Assembly (NCBI RefSeq): GCF_014644435.1
Contig: NZ_BMKR01000004.1
Location: 248,001 to 312,000 of the forward strand
DNA length: 64,000 bases
Reading direction: 5' to 3'
Source: Paenibacillus albidus
Lineage (GTDB): Bacteria > Bacillota > Bacilli > Paenibacillales > Paenibacillaceae
The translations under genes and the position numbers were made by a program. The notes under the pieces were generated by a model. The model was not told the DNA's origin, searched no databases, and saw only the letters and a program-made list of their open reading frames with translations. Positions 8,656 to 18,189 of this stretch are shown here, piece by piece (positions within the stretch are counted from its first letter, which is position 1; each line of letters opens with the position of its first letter).

Positions 8656-9822
8656 ATGAAAAAGAAAAAGAAAGCAATTATACTAATGGCGGCATTGCTG
8701 CTTCCGGGTTTGTGGAGTGCTGGACCAACCGGAATGGATAAGGTCTCGGCGGCTGGTTCCCATGCCAGGCTTATAGAAACAGCTGCTCCGGCAGCCCAAG
8801 GCCCAACAACAGATTTGAAAGGGGCCGTAAACGGCAATCTGCCGATTCACATGACAATTAAGGTGGAGCCGGGAGGCAAAGCGACTGGCAGCTACTACTA
8901 TGACAAACACAAGAAGACCATTCGCCTGACTGGAAATGTCTACAAAAATCAGGTAACCCTCAATGAATATGATGCCAAAGGTACAGAAACCGGCCGGTTC
9001 CAGGGCTGGTGGTTCCCGTCTACCGGCTTTGTCGGGGTATGGATCAGTCCGGACGGCAGTCGTCAGCTCCCCGTCGAGGCTTTGACGGCAGCGGCTGCTG
9101 CCAATCTCAAGAATCCTTCCGCGGCAGACTGGACCGGTGAATGGAATATGACCGCAGAGATCCCTTTCAGGAATGCCAGGGTACAAATCAGCGGCATCCA
9201 AAAAGATAAGCTCACCTTCACGATTGGTGCCCAGGACGGCGGCCATTCCGGCATCATCGATGAAGGCTCCGCCTATCTGCGCAACCGGATTGCCATCTAC
9301 AAAGAGAATGACGGCTCTGTGGTCTTTTTCTATTTGCTGAATAACCAACTATATGTTGTAAGTCCATCCCCGGTATACTCTGCAGGAGCTAATGTTACCT
9401 ATACCGGAGCGTATTATAAAGGCCCGGCTAAAGACAGCATTTTCACCTTAAAGGATCTGGGTGTCTTTAAGACGAATGCGGAGGATAAGGCTTTCCGTAA
9501 GGTGGTGGGCGATGATTATGAACTCTTTTTGTCCAGTATGCAATTATTGACGCGGGAGAAGGATCAGGACGGATTAAAGGCTACAGTGGTCAAAGGCGGG
9601 GTACGCGGATTGTTCACTGTTATGGAAGCTATTGTAATGTATGATGCCAAAGGCCATTATTGGGCTGCGGTGATAGGCAGTCAAAATACCGACAGTGAGG
9701 AAGTAGAACTCCCGCAGGTCCAGTTCTACACCAATGTCCCGGGAACCACCAAACTTCCCAAAACCATTGATACGTGGAGACAAAGCTTTCCCGAATATAA
9801 AGTCATCTTTATGAATAAATAA
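8656..9822 (+). CDS. Secreted protein of unknown function
   Basis: The 388-residue product begins with a Sec signal peptide (MKKKKK, hydrophobic core AIILMAALLLPGLW, likely cleavage near VSAAG). Residues ~60-130 form a beta-rich module (IHMTIKVEPGGKATGSYYY, then a WWFPSTGFVGVW stretch) like the short beta-sandwich repeats in extracellular Gram-positive proteins. A second related half appears around WTGEWNM. The C-terminal ~130 residues (from about ILKDLGVF) have no family I recognise. GAGGGGG precedes ATG 8656; an upstream in-frame ATG at 8596 would bury the signal peptide and is rejected. It is monocistronic. Confidence 0.75.
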   Translation: MKKKKKAIILMAALLLPGLWSAGPTGMDKVSAAGSHARLIETAAPAAQGPTTDLKGAVNGNLPIHMTIKVEPGGKATGSYYYDKHKKTIRLTGNVYKNQVTLNEYDAKGTETGRFQGWWFPSTGFVGVWISPDGSRQLPVEALTAAAAANLKNPSAADWTGEWNMTAEIPFRNARVQISGIQKDKLTFTIGAQDGGHSGIIDEGSAYLRNRIAIYKENDGSVVFFYLLNNQLYVVSPSPVYSAGANVTYTGAYYKGPAKDSIFTLKDLGVFKTNAEDKAFRKVVGDDYELFLSSMQLLTREKDQDGLKATVVKGGVRGLFTVMEAIVMYDAKGHYWAAVIGSQNTDSEEVELPQVQFYTNVPGTTKLPKTIDTWRQSFPEYKVIFMNK

Positions 9823-9844
9823 GGTTCCATAACACGAATCGAAA

Positions 9845-9873
9845 TAGCCAGATTCATATATTATTGCTATAAT
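9845..9873 (+). promoter_or_regulatory. Sigma-A promoter of the non-coding region before jetD
   Basis: A perfect -10 TATAAT (9868-9873) lies 17 bases after TAGCCA (9845-9850, 4 of 6 matches to TTGACA). Transcription should start near 9880, about 465 bases before the first jet codon. Confidence 0.65.
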
Positions 9874-10240
9874 AGAAACATATATTCGTGCCTGGATTGT
9901 TTGCACAGGCTGCGAAGCCTAGCCCAGCATCAGCCTTTAAAAGGTGGGAATAGATGGCGCATTCGAAAGCCACCTCATGGGAGGCACGCTGTAAGCCTAG
10001 GGCGGAGATTGCTAGAGTGCACTTTATACATCAGGATGGGCAAAAGTTGGCTCGTTTTAGGATTTCAGTGTATTGGGTGCAGCAGAAACCGCAGCATTAG
10101 CCGAAAAGTGCCTTATGGCTATCCTTTGAATGTACAAAATACATCATGATGGATGTTAGAGCCTCGTTTAAACTATTCTGATGTACGATATACATCAGAA
10201 CGGATCGAAGGCTGGTGACGAACGCTAATCCATATCAAAC

Positions 10241-10267
10241 AGCCTTCAGTCAGGCTTTCCTTATTTT
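10241..10267 (+). terminator. First terminator-like hairpin in the jetD upstream region
   Basis: AGCCT and AGGCT flank a TCAGTC loop, followed by TTCCTTATTTT. The stem is short, so strength is moderate. Confidence 0.45.
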
Positions 10268-10284
10268 AATCTGATGCTGCACTA

Positions 10285-10331
10285 GCCCATATTCATCCCG
10301 TCAGGGAGCAGATATGGGTTTATGTTTTTTT
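10285..10331 (+). terminator. Intrinsic terminator immediately before the jetD ribosome binding site
   Basis: CCCATAT (10286-10292) pairs with ATATGGG (10312-10318), and CCC/GGG pair inside the loop. A T-rich tail runs to 10331 (TTTATGTTTTTTTG). The jetD ribosome binding site GAGGGTG begins 3 bases later. The position suggests either the end of the upstream RNA or transcription attenuation of jetDABC. Confidence 0.65.
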
Positions 10332-10345
10332 GTGAGGGTGATTCT

Positions 10346-11425
10346 GTGAAATCCATGCTGCTGCAAGTATTGGAGCAAAGATTTGGTGCTGTTCGCAGGT
10401 CCAGGCGGAAAGTGGAGCTAACCTCTCTGGAAAAGGACTTGATTCGTTCATTCGGAGCTCCTGTGGATTATGAACGGGCCGGCGGATTTCAGAGCATGGC
10501 TTCCTGTCTGGAGGAGCTTGCGGCAGAAGGATGTTTAACGCCGGTTAAGTCCAGCTCCAAAAGCTTCAAGTCTCCATTTATACATACCCGATACTGGTTA
10601 GCCGAAAGCCTCCCGCTACAGGCGGGTTGGGATCATTCTGCCATGTTAAGCCTAAGGAAGAAGCTCGATCTGGACTACTTTGAGAAGCATCCGGAAGGAC
10701 AAACTCCGGAGACCTGGAGTAGGCTGGAACGGCTCTATACATTTATGCTTTTGGCGGAAAGCCGCGAATACATCACTAGGGAAGAACGGTCGCTGGAGCT
10801 GTTCGGGCAGGAGAAATGGCTTTCCGAACCGGAAGGCAGACAGCTGCTAACCAGGCTTGGTCTGTCTCTGGACAGCCTGAAGGCAGTAAATGCCCATGAG
10901 CCTTTTATCTATTACATCCGTCATTCGCAGACTGTCCGGAACATTCTGATTGCGGAGAACAAATCCTTTTTCCACTCCTCCAAACGGCTGATATGCAGCG
11001 GACTTTCGATTTGCGGTCTGTCTGTAGACCTGCTGATTTATGGTGAGGGCTGGAAAATTGACCGCAGTCTGCTTTTTCTGGAAGAGATCGAGATTGATCC
11101 CGGGCAAGTCAGCTTGTATTATGCCGGGGATATGGACAAGGCGGGCTGGAATATTTATGGAAAGCTGAAGTTCAGCTATCCAGAGTTGAATCTGCAGCTC
11201 GCAGCTCCGATTTATGAACAGATGATGTATTATGGCGAGTTTGGCTATCCCTATGACAATGACAAGGAACAGTTATGCAATCCGGCTCACCTGGAGTTGG
11301 TGCGGCAGGAGCTTTCCGCATACCCGGAGCTGCTCCGATATGCAGAGTGGCTGCTTGCGGTGAACCTGCGGGTTCCACAGGAAGTCTTAAATTATGAAGT
11401 GATGGCGAGGTTGGCACAAGAATGA
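10346..11425 (+). CDS. jetD: Wadjet nuclease subunit JetD (MksG-like)
   Basis: JetD is the Toprim nuclease that cleaves DNA held by the JetABC SMC complex, giving protection against small circular plasmids. The 359-residue protein has an N-terminal arm domain (DUF3322-like; ERLYTFMLLAESREYITREE) and a C-terminal Toprim domain (DUF2220): the acidic residue in LIAENKSFF, the LLIYGEGW loop, and LYYAGDMDKAGWNIY, which supplies the DxD metal site (GDMD). GTG 10346 is chosen because GAGGGTG lies 5 bases upstream; an in-frame ATG at 10322 falls inside the terminator tail. It is the first gene of a four-gene operon and overlaps jetA by 4 bases (ATGA). Confidence 0.85.
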   Translation: MKSMLLQVLEQRFGAVRRSRRKVELTSLEKDLIRSFGAPVDYERAGGFQSMASCLEELAAEGCLTPVKSSSKSFKSPFIHTRYWLAESLPLQAGWDHSAMLSLRKKLDLDYFEKHPEGQTPETWSRLERLYTFMLLAESREYITREERSLELFGQEKWLSEPEGRQLLTRLGLSLDSLKAVNAHEPFIYYIRHSQTVRNILIAENKSFFHSSKRLICSGLSICGLSVDLLIYGEGWKIDRSLLFLEEIEIDPGQVSLYYAGDMDKAGWNIYGKLKFSYPELNLQLAAPIYEQMMYYGEFGYPYDNDKEQLCNPAHLELVRQELSAYPELLRYAEWLLAVNLRVPQEVLNYEVMARLAQE

Positions 11426-12927
11426 ACTGGTCTGATTTTGGTGAACGGAACAAACGGCTCAATCCCCTATGGAATCTGGGAGCAGGCATGAACCTTGGCG
11501 ATATTCAGCCCTATAAAGAAATGATTGCTTTAAGTGTGCTGCTGCAAGTCTATTATCTGGAGCTGGAATCCAATGAGCGAAGATCCCGGGAGGATTTTAC
11601 CACTTTGGCCTGGACTGCGCTGGAACGGTTTGGCATCGCCCATCTCGGAACGGCTGAATCGGTGGAGCGGCTGGTGGACGGACTGCTGTGGAGCGGGAAC
11701 GGCGGAGACTTTGAGTCCTTCTATTATGATGATTTGACCGGGCAGATGTCTGTGCAGAAATATAAATATTTTGCCGTAGATGAGGATGCTACTCGCAGCA
11801 GCTGGGAAGAGAACGGGCGGACGATCTACAGGCTCTCCGAGTATGCGATGGAGCTTATCTTCATGAGCCATGAGATTATTGATGAATTCCAGATCAGCAT
11901 CAAGCTGCTGGAGATTCAGATGCATATCAAACACGGACGGGTAACGCGGGCCCTGCAGGACGTGAATGAACTGGTCTCCCGGGTCCGCAAAATGACGCAG
12001 CAGCAGCAGGAATACCGGAACGCTCTGCGCCGTAATCCCAAGCATATATTCAGCGAGCTTGGAGTGGCCCGGCATCGGCGGCTGGAGGAAATCAATCAGC
12101 AATTCGACGAGGAACGCAAGCATTTTGACAATATCCATCGTTCGCTGGCCAGACTCGCGAATGATGAGAAGGACGTTATTGATTTCAATGAAATCCGCTT
12201 GCTCTCCGAGCGGGTCGAGCTCTCCAGACGGGTGCATGATGAGCTGGCTGAGGTGGTTCTGAATATTTTTGAGATGGAGACCAATCTGAGGCTGAATTAC
12301 CCGGAATTGTTCTGGGGAGCCTCCGGCTTTAACTTCCGTACCCATGTGTGGGAAGAATGGGTCAAGGAGGAAGGTTTGCCTGACGGAGACGGCCTTGAGC
12401 TGTTGATAGGCGGACTGTTCGCGCCGGTCCAGGACTTTATCTACCCGCTGCCCTGGGCCTGGGAGGAACAGGAGATCGGCTTCATCCCCGAATTATTGGC
12501 CGATGATCCGGACGAAGCGGGAGAGGCGGAGCCTGCTGTATATATTCCGAGAGGTATTCCCTGGGCAGAAGTAGTGGATTTGTGGCAGCCCGTTTTTACG
12601 ACATTGCTGGAAGAGGGAAGCTATACATTCAGCGCCGCGGCTTTGCCCCCTCAAGAACAGCAGAGATGGGCACGTACACCGGACGCGGTCGATTTATGGG
12701 TGCAGTTTTTTCATACGGAAATTACGGTTCAGGAACAGGCGGAGGAAGGCGGAGGAGCCGCAGACGAATGTCAGCAGCTGGTTCGTCAGCTGCTTGCGGA
12801 GCATCCGCAGTTTGAGAGCCTGCGCGGGAAGCGGCTCCGCGCGTTCATTGCCTCCGGACAGACGGAACTGGTACGCTTGCCCGGTCTGGAACTGAGCCCT
12901 TATACCCTTACGATTGTAGAAAGGTGA
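11422..12927 (+). CDS. jetA: Wadjet kleisin-type subunit JetA (MksF-like)
   Basis: This 501-residue protein matches the JetA/DUF5716 type, which acts as the kleisin that bridges JetC heads and binds JetB. The N-terminal ~110 residues look like a winged helix (LNPLWNLGAGMNLGDIQPY then two helices). Residues ~150-300 are long charged helices (ISIKLLEIQMHIKHGRV; RLEEINQQFDEERKHF) with coiled-coil character, and the C-terminal ~100 residues are another compact alpha/beta part. It overlaps jetD by ATGA and abuts jetB. Assignment rests on position, size and the conserved neighbours more than on a catalytic motif. Confidence 0.8.
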   Translation: MNWSDFGERNKRLNPLWNLGAGMNLGDIQPYKEMIALSVLLQVYYLELESNERRSREDFTTLAWTALERFGIAHLGTAESVERLVDGLLWSGNGGDFESFYYDDLTGQMSVQKYKYFAVDEDATRSSWEENGRTIYRLSEYAMELIFMSHEIIDEFQISIKLLEIQMHIKHGRVTRALQDVNELVSRVRKMTQQQQEYRNALRRNPKHIFSELGVARHRRLEEINQQFDEERKHFDNIHRSLARLANDEKDVIDFNEIRLLSERVELSRRVHDELAEVVLNIFEMETNLRLNYPELFWGASGFNFRTHVWEEWVKEEGLPDGDGLELLIGGLFAPVQDFIYPLPWAWEEQEIGFIPELLADDPDEAGEAEPAVYIPRGIPWAEVVDLWQPVFTTLLEEGSYTFSAAALPPQEQQRWARTPDAVDLWVQFFHTEITVQEQAEEGGGAADECQQLVRQLLAEHPQFESLRGKRLRAFIASGQTELVRLPGLELSPYTLTIVER

Positions 12928-12938
12928 GAACATACAGC

Positions 12939-13697
12939 ATGAGTTATTCGCTTGAACAAATGCAGCAGGCTTCACGGCTATATTTTGAGTTGCTCCGCAA
13001 AAAGGTCATTCCTCTGGATGATCCAGCAGCAACGGAATGCCTCCAGGATGCCGGGGCTTATGATGCGCTGCAATATATCGCCAAAGAAGGCGGATGCCGC
13101 GTAATGAATTCAGGCCACCGTCTTCATCTGCTGGTCAACCCGCTGGGATCGGTGTTTGCCACCAACTTTACTCAGCTGAAGAACAAATACTCCCGGATTG
13201 AACGCAAAGCGCATTTACATACCATCAACATCATTATTCTCGTATTTCTGGCCGAAATGGATCAGGATGAGACTCACTTCAAAGCGGGACAGGACAGTAT
13301 GTCCTACCTTCAAATTGCCGATCAGGTGTCCTCGCTGTTCCAAACCTGGCTGCAGCTGGATCAGGACGGACGGTTCAGCCAGCAGTGGCGGCTGGATATT
13401 CAGGCCATGCACAAGATATGGAGTAGCCTGTATATGCAGACCAAAAGCCAGGAGGAAAGCGATCTGCTGACACGGGGGTCCAATTCACGGATCGGGCTGA
13501 TTCATGAAGGAATGAAGCTGCTGGAAGAAGAGAAGCTGGTCTTTATCTCGGAGACAGAGAAACGGATTTTCCCCCGGGAAGAGCTGTACGAGCGCATGCG
13601 TTACCTGTACCACGATGTGGACCGGTACCAGGAATTAAAGGCGCTGATCGGACGAACTTTAGCCGGGAAGGACGGTGAACCCCATGCCGCGCATTGA
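12939..13697 (+). CDS. jetB: Wadjet KITE-type subunit JetB (MksE-like)
   Basis: The 252-residue protein matches the JetB/DUF6063 type, a dimeric tandem winged-helix KITE subunit that sits on the kleisin. The N-terminal block (MQQASRLYFELLRKKVIPL) and the FTQLKNKYSRIERKAHLHT segment are family-like. The C-terminus has a winged-helix pattern ending in KRIFPREELYERMRYLYHDV. I prefer ATG 12939, with AAAGGTGAG at 12920-12928; GTG 12924 overlaps the jetA stop (GTGA) and is possible. The end overlaps the jetC start. Confidence 0.78.
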   Translation: MSYSLEQMQQASRLYFELLRKKVIPLDDPAATECLQDAGAYDALQYIAKEGGCRVMNSGHRLHLLVNPLGSVFATNFTQLKNKYSRIERKAHLHTINIIILVFLAEMDQDETHFKAGQDSMSYLQIADQVSSLFQTWLQLDQDGRFSQQWRLDIQAMHKIWSSLYMQTKSQEESDLLTRGSNSRIGLIHEGMKLLEEEKLVFISETEKRIFPREELYERMRYLYHDVDRYQELKALIGRTLAGKDGEPHAAH

Positions 13698-16600
13698 ACG
13701 CATCCGCATAACCGGACTTAAATACGAAAAAATGCTCAAGAAATACGACGATATGGTCCTGGATCTCTGCAACGAGGACGGGCCTGCCAATACGCTGATT
13801 ACGCTGATGAACGGCGGCGGGAAAGGCGTGCTTCTACAGTCCATTTTTCAGCTGCTCATTCCCAAGACCCCTTGGGGGAAAGACAGTGAGAACCAGGTGG
13901 AGGCCTTTTTCCATAATCACAAAAAACAGCTCAGACCCTATACCTTTCATGTAGCGATCGAATGGCGTCTCGATAACAGCGAACAAAGTGTCTATATGAC
14001 CACAGGCATAGCCATGACTGCCCATAACTCACTTGACCAGCAGGACATCAAGGTGGACTATTTGCTGTATGCCATCAATGATTATGGGGAAGCAGCAGAC
14101 ATCACGTTGTCCAGCCTGCCCTTGTTTGACGAAGAAACGGCAGAACCAGCCAGCTTTGAAACGATCCAGCAGTTTGTGCGTGACCGGCGGGGCGAAATCA
14201 TCCCTTTCGGCAGCCACAGCGCTGACATGCGGAGATATTACGATTTCCTGGCGACCCGGGATATCCACATTGCCGAGTGGCGCAATATGCGGCGGATCAA
14301 TGGCGAAGAGGGCGGCATTAAGGGATATTTCAAAAAAAATGATGCCTTCACCAACCATAATCTGTTCGAAAAGCTGATCATTCCCGAAATCGGCTCAAGC
14401 CTGAACGAAGGACTGCGGGAAGATGACAATACCCTGCAGCGCATGTTCATCGATGCGGCCACCGTAGCCCAGCGGCTGCCCATGCTGGAACAGCGGGAGC
14501 AGGCTTACCGTGAATTTCTGGAATTGGCGGCCCCGCTCTATTGTCTGGTGAACCAGGGTGCGGAAGTGGAGCAACGCGTACAGGAGGCTGAGCGGCTTGG
14601 CCGGCAGATCTATACCGTACTGCTGGACGAGCTGCGGTATGCCGAGAACGAACGAAGCAGGACTGCGGAGGAGCTGGCAGGACATTATCTGGAGGCCAAA
14701 CAGCTGCGTTTTGAGGCGGACAATCTTAAGTATCTGCGCAGCAAGGAAGAAACAGAGCAGAAACAGCAGGAAGCCAAACGGCTTGGCGACGATCAGGCAA
14801 GGGCACGTTCCCGGCTCGACGATTCCAAAACGCAGGAGAAAAAGCTTGAAGTAGATTATTATCTCGCCAAACGTCAGCTTCACACCCGGCAAATCGAGCA
14901 GTGGCAAAAAGAAATTCAAGCCATTGAAGGCTCTCTGGAGATCAAGGAACGCCAGGAAGTTATCCACACTGTGAAAGAGGAGCTGCGGCAGCAGTGGGAC
15001 AAGGTCTATCGCCTCTGGCAGCAGACGCTTGCGGGATTTGGGGTTTCCCGGCGCTCCCTGGCTGCTGAAGAAAGTTTGCTCCGCAAGGAACGCGAACGTT
15101 TCCTGCTGGAGCTCGCAGGCCTCGACAACCGGCTGGGTGAACTCACCGTTGCCATCCGGCGATATACCGAAGAGATGGGGGAATTCTCCGCCCGTTACGG
15201 CACGGAAGCAGCCAACGCACCGGCAGCGGCGCTTCAGCGGACATGGAGTTCCGCCCGCAGCATTGCGGACCGGATAGCCAGTCTGGAAGAACAGCGCAAG
15301 GAAGCCGAAGCCGGCAAATTGGCCCTGCATAAGCAACATGCCGAACTTCAGGAGAAACGCCGTGTCTCGGAGCGGGAGCTGGAACAGCTCGAACGCCTGC
15401 TGGAGATGCAGCTCGGCAAAGAATCGCAGATCTGGTCACAGCTAGTAGTGCTGATTGAAATGTATGAAGAGCATAACCGCTTTGGGGCCACGGGTCTTTT
15501 TGAAGAGAAAGATTCCATACCGGGCAGGTTTATCCGCAAAATCGATGAAGTCGAGCAGCAGACGAAACGGCTCAGACGGCATTATTATCACCAGCTGCTG
15601 GATGTAGAGCTGCAGACTGAAAGCTACTGGCTCCCAAATTCCGATATTATGGCCATCAAGGACATGCTGGACGCGCTGAAGATCCAGTCACTGCCGGGCA
15701 GTTCCTATCTGAATGACCGTCCATATCTTGAACGGGAAGAAGAGCTGGAACGTCATCCCATGCTTCCGTATGGACTGATCCTGACCCGGCGGGAAGCTGA
15801 CCGGATTCCGCCGGATCTGCTGAAGGATACGCTGCTGAAGTCAGCGGTTCCGCTTTTTATCCGCGAGGATATGGGGGAAGCTGCCGCGAGTTCTTTCCTG
15901 TTCCTCTCCAATCAAGGTCCGCAAATGGTTCTGCAGCCTGACCGGTTCCTGAACTGGAAAAATGGAATCCAGGCTAAGCTCAAGGAGCAGGAACAGGAGC
16001 TTCAGGATTCAGAAGCTTACTTGGCCAAATTGAAGTCATCCCGCCTGGAGTTTGAACGTATCTTCCAAAGTGACAACTCCGTGACACTTGCCGGCAGGCA
16101 GCAGCAGTTGACCGTGCAGCACGAAGAAATACAGCGGAGTACACATGCGCTGAATGTCGAGCTTGAAGCAAACGAAGACTTGCTTATCCAAATTGGCCGG
16201 GAGCTCAGCGAAAATGAGGTTATGCACAAGGAGCATGAACAAAAAACGGCTGCCCTGCAGGAGTGGATAGAACGGAGCAAGCGGCAGGAGCTGGATTATA
16301 AAGAGAAGCAAAAAAACACCCAGCTCAAGAGCCAGCTGGGCAAAGAGATTGCTGCAAAAGACCAGCAGCTCGAGCATCTAAGTGTTGCCATCGAAAGTCT
16401 CGGCGCGGAGCGTGAACGCTGGATGGGCGATGCCAAATATTCTTTGCTTCCCAGAGTGCAGCAATGTTTTCCCGAAGTTGTATTCCCGTCTGACGTTCTT
16501 ACCGCTGATGTGGAGAATAATGAGGCAATAGATCCAGGCGAACAGGATCTTCTGCTTCAGCAGCTCAGCCATGTAGAGAGTCTACAGCAGTCGCTTAGCG

Positions 16601-18165
16601 AGAATCAGGTAGAGATCAAGACCCGGGCGGCCCAGATCAAAGGCGCCAGTGAGAATCTGGCTGAGCTGGAGGCAAGCCTGAATCAGGTTGATGTCTTGTG
16701 GCGGAATGCCCCCGAGCCTGTGGATTCAGCCGATGCCATCATGACCGCGAGGACCCGCCAGAAATCGGATACCGCTATGCTGGATGAGGATTACCAGAAC
16801 ATCCATGATGCTTATATCCGCTGCCAGACCGAAATGGAGAATCTGCAGAAGGAACTGCGCAAAGCGGAAAAAACAATCAAAGAAAAACATGAGCGTAGCG
16901 TAGAGATCTGGAAAGAGTCCCTGGACCCTAAAGAACAGGACATTCAGTCACGTACGCAGGAGAACGAAAGATTGCTGGCTCTGTGTAAGAGAGGTCTGGA
17001 ACGGATGGACGCACTGCTCCAAACCATATCCAATCAGGTTAAGATTATGCAGACGCATACCCTGGACCGGGTTCAGGCGCGGGATGTGCCAGAGGAGCTG
17101 CGGCTCCGTGTACGGGAAGGCTGCGAGCCGCTGGTCTCCGACTGGCTGGTGCAGAGCAAGGAAAGCCGGGCGGCCCGGGACGAAATTGTCCGAAAAGTGA
17201 AGGAAGAGAAACATTCACTCAGTGCGAGATTGGCCAAGAGCGGCTGGAGCGCCGAACTGGAGACCAAGATTCAGGATCGTTTGAACCTCGTCCATTGGGA
17301 GGACTTCGCCATTGCAGGGCAGGTTCTTGATTCCATGCTGCGCAGTTCACAAGACCAGATTGAGAGTATCGTCAGCGATAAAGAAAACATGGAGCTGTCC
17401 CGCAAAATGTGGGTGGGGCGGGCTTCAAAGCGGGTTGTTCAGATCATTGATATCCTGAAGCGCATGGAGCGGCGGATGATTATCCATAATGAAGGAAACC
17501 ATGCCTTTCCGCTTGTACGGCTGAATTACAAGAACATTACTGTGCCCAAAACAAGCGATGATGTGGAATCCATGGTGAGCGACTACTTTAACCGCTGTAT
17601 CCAGGAGCTGCTGCAGAAATACCCCAAGATCGAGCAGGTGCCTGCACTGGCGGTCAAGGAAATCATCAACGATGGCCGGGTAGTCTACGCGGCGCTCCAG
17701 AACCGTTTCCCGGTTCTACAGGTCTACAAGCCGGTGACAGAGAATTATTTTCTCTATGCCGCACCGGAAGAATATCATTATTCGGATTGGGAGGTCATTA
17801 ACCGCGGAGCGCTGGATGAAGCTGTCGGCAGCGGCGGGCAACGCCAATCGGTCCAACTGCTGGTAGCCATGATGATTATGACCCACAAACGGGTCAACCG
17901 CGAGAACAAAGGCTGGACGGTCTTTTTATATGATAATCCGTTTGGCGAAATGGTCTCGAATAATGTGCTTGACCCCGTGTTTGAAATCTCGAAGGCGCTC
18001 AAATTCCAGTGGCTGATCGTCACACCGCCTGAGCTGGTCAAGAACGATGTCAGTGTTCGTTTCGGGGTTTATTGGCAGCTCTATTTTGGAGGGAATAAAG
18101 GGGATATGCTGGAATCCACCTTGGTTAAAGGCGGGCGGAAATTGATTCCGGTCTCGCTGTTCTAG
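13684..18165 (+). CDS. jetC: Wadjet SMC-like ATPase JetC (MksB-like)
   Basis: This 1493-residue protein is the motor of the complex: an SMC-type ATPase thought to extrude DNA loops and sense plasmid size. The N-terminal head has a modified P-loop, LMNGGGKGV (Asn43, Lys47), and the C-terminal head has the ABC signature SGGQRQSVQLL (~1381) and Walker B VFLYDNPFGE (~1413), where Asn replaces the usual Glu after Asp. Residues ~290-1250 are heptad-rich coiled coil with a hinge-like break around 640-760. Start ATG 13684 has GGGAAGGA about 11 bases upstream; GTG 13675 would leave almost no spacing. It overlaps jetB by 14 bases. The P-loop and Walker B forms may be usual for this branch. Confidence 0.88.
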   Translation: MPRIERIRITGLKYEKMLKKYDDMVLDLCNEDGPANTLITLMNGGGKGVLLQSIFQLLIPKTPWGKDSENQVEAFFHNHKKQLRPYTFHVAIEWRLDNSEQSVYMTTGIAMTAHNSLDQQDIKVDYLLYAINDYGEAADITLSSLPLFDEETAEPASFETIQQFVRDRRGEIIPFGSHSADMRRYYDFLATRDIHIAEWRNMRRINGEEGGIKGYFKKNDAFTNHNLFEKLIIPEIGSSLNEGLREDDNTLQRMFIDAATVAQRLPMLEQREQAYREFLELAAPLYCLVNQGAEVEQRVQEAERLGRQIYTVLLDELRYAENERSRTAEELAGHYLEAKQLRFEADNLKYLRSKEETEQKQQEAKRLGDDQARARSRLDDSKTQEKKLEVDYYLAKRQLHTRQIEQWQKEIQAIEGSLEIKERQEVIHTVKEELRQQWDKVYRLWQQTLAGFGVSRRSLAAEESLLRKERERFLLELAGLDNRLGELTVAIRRYTEEMGEFSARYGTEAANAPAAALQRTWSSARSIADRIASLEEQRKEAEAGKLALHKQHAELQEKRRVSERELEQLERLLEMQLGKESQIWSQLVVLIEMYEEHNRFGATGLFEEKDSIPGRFIRKIDEVEQQTKRLRRHYYHQLLDVELQTESYWLPNSDIMAIKDMLDALKIQSLPGSSYLNDRPYLEREEELERHPMLPYGLILTRREADRIPPDLLKDTLLKSAVPLFIREDMGEAAASSFLFLSNQGPQMVLQPDRFLNWKNGIQAKLKEQEQELQDSEAYLAKLKSSRLEFERIFQSDNSVTLAGRQQQLTVQHEEIQRSTHALNVELEANEDLLIQIGRELSENEVMHKEHEQKTAALQEWIERSKRQELDYKEKQKNTQLKSQLGKEIAAKDQQLEHLSVAIESLGAERERWMGDAKYSLLPRVQQCFPEVVFPSDVLTADVENNEAIDPGEQDLLLQQLSHVESLQQSLSENQVEIKTRAAQIKGASENLAELEASLNQVDVLWRNAPEPVDSADAIMTARTRQKSDTAMLDEDYQNIHDAYIRCQTEMENLQKELRKAEKTIKEKHERSVEIWKESLDPKEQDIQSRTQENERLLALCKRGLERMDALLQTISNQVKIMQTHTLDRVQARDVPEELRLRVREGCEPLVSDWLVQSKESRAARDEIVRKVKEEKHSLSARLAKSGWSAELETKIQDRLNLVHWEDFAIAGQVLDSMLRSSQDQIESIVSDKENMELSRKMWVGRASKRVVQIIDILKRMERRMIIHNEGNHAFPLVRLNYKNITVPKTSDDVESMVSDYFNRCIQELLQKYPKIEQVPALAVKEIINDGRVVYAALQNRFPVLQVYKPVTENYFLYAAPEEYHYSDWEVINRGALDEAVGSGGQRQSVQLLVAMMIMTHKRVNRENKGWTVFLYDNPFGEMVSNNVLDPVFEISKALKFQWLIVTPPELVKNDVSVRFGVYWQLYFGGNKGDMLESTLVKGGRKLIPVSLF

Positions 18166-18189
18166 ATAAACAAATGATGGCTTTTGAAT

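Larger units (their letters stand above)
9880..10331 (+). ncRNA. Candidate structured RNA or long leader upstream of the Wadjet operon
   Basis: About 450 bases lie between a promoter and jetD with no credible reading frame. The stretch is rich in pairing: GCCTG/CAGGC near 9890-9910; TGGC/GCCA and CCTC/GAGG at 9955-9983; AGGAT/ATCCT spanning about 10050-10126; and a long hairpin in which AGCCTCG (10161-10167) meets CGAAGGCT and TTCTGATGTA (10176-10185) meets TACATCAGAA (10191-10200). The motif ATACATCA recurs three times (about 10027, 10140 and 10190). It is not RNase P, tmRNA, 6S, T-box or a riboswitch I can recognise. It could be a stand-alone RNA or an attenuating leader of the jet genes. 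Confidence 0.5.

Noticed and set aside
9901..10149. Open frame of 82 codons in the region before jetD
   Set aside because: No ribosome binding site, basic and low-quality composition, and it overlaps the inverted repeats of the candidate RNA.
9880..10331. RNase P RNA, tmRNA, 6S RNA, T-box or S-box identity for the RNA before jetD
   Set aside because: None of the conserved cores I know (for example the GAGGAAAGTCC core of RNase P, the T-box GGTGG/ACCGCG block, or the tmRNA ends) is present.
14395..15339. Minus-strand frame of 314 codons opposite jetC
   Set aside because: Antisense to the coiled-coil region, rich in Leu/Phe/Gln from complementing heptad codons; no motif.
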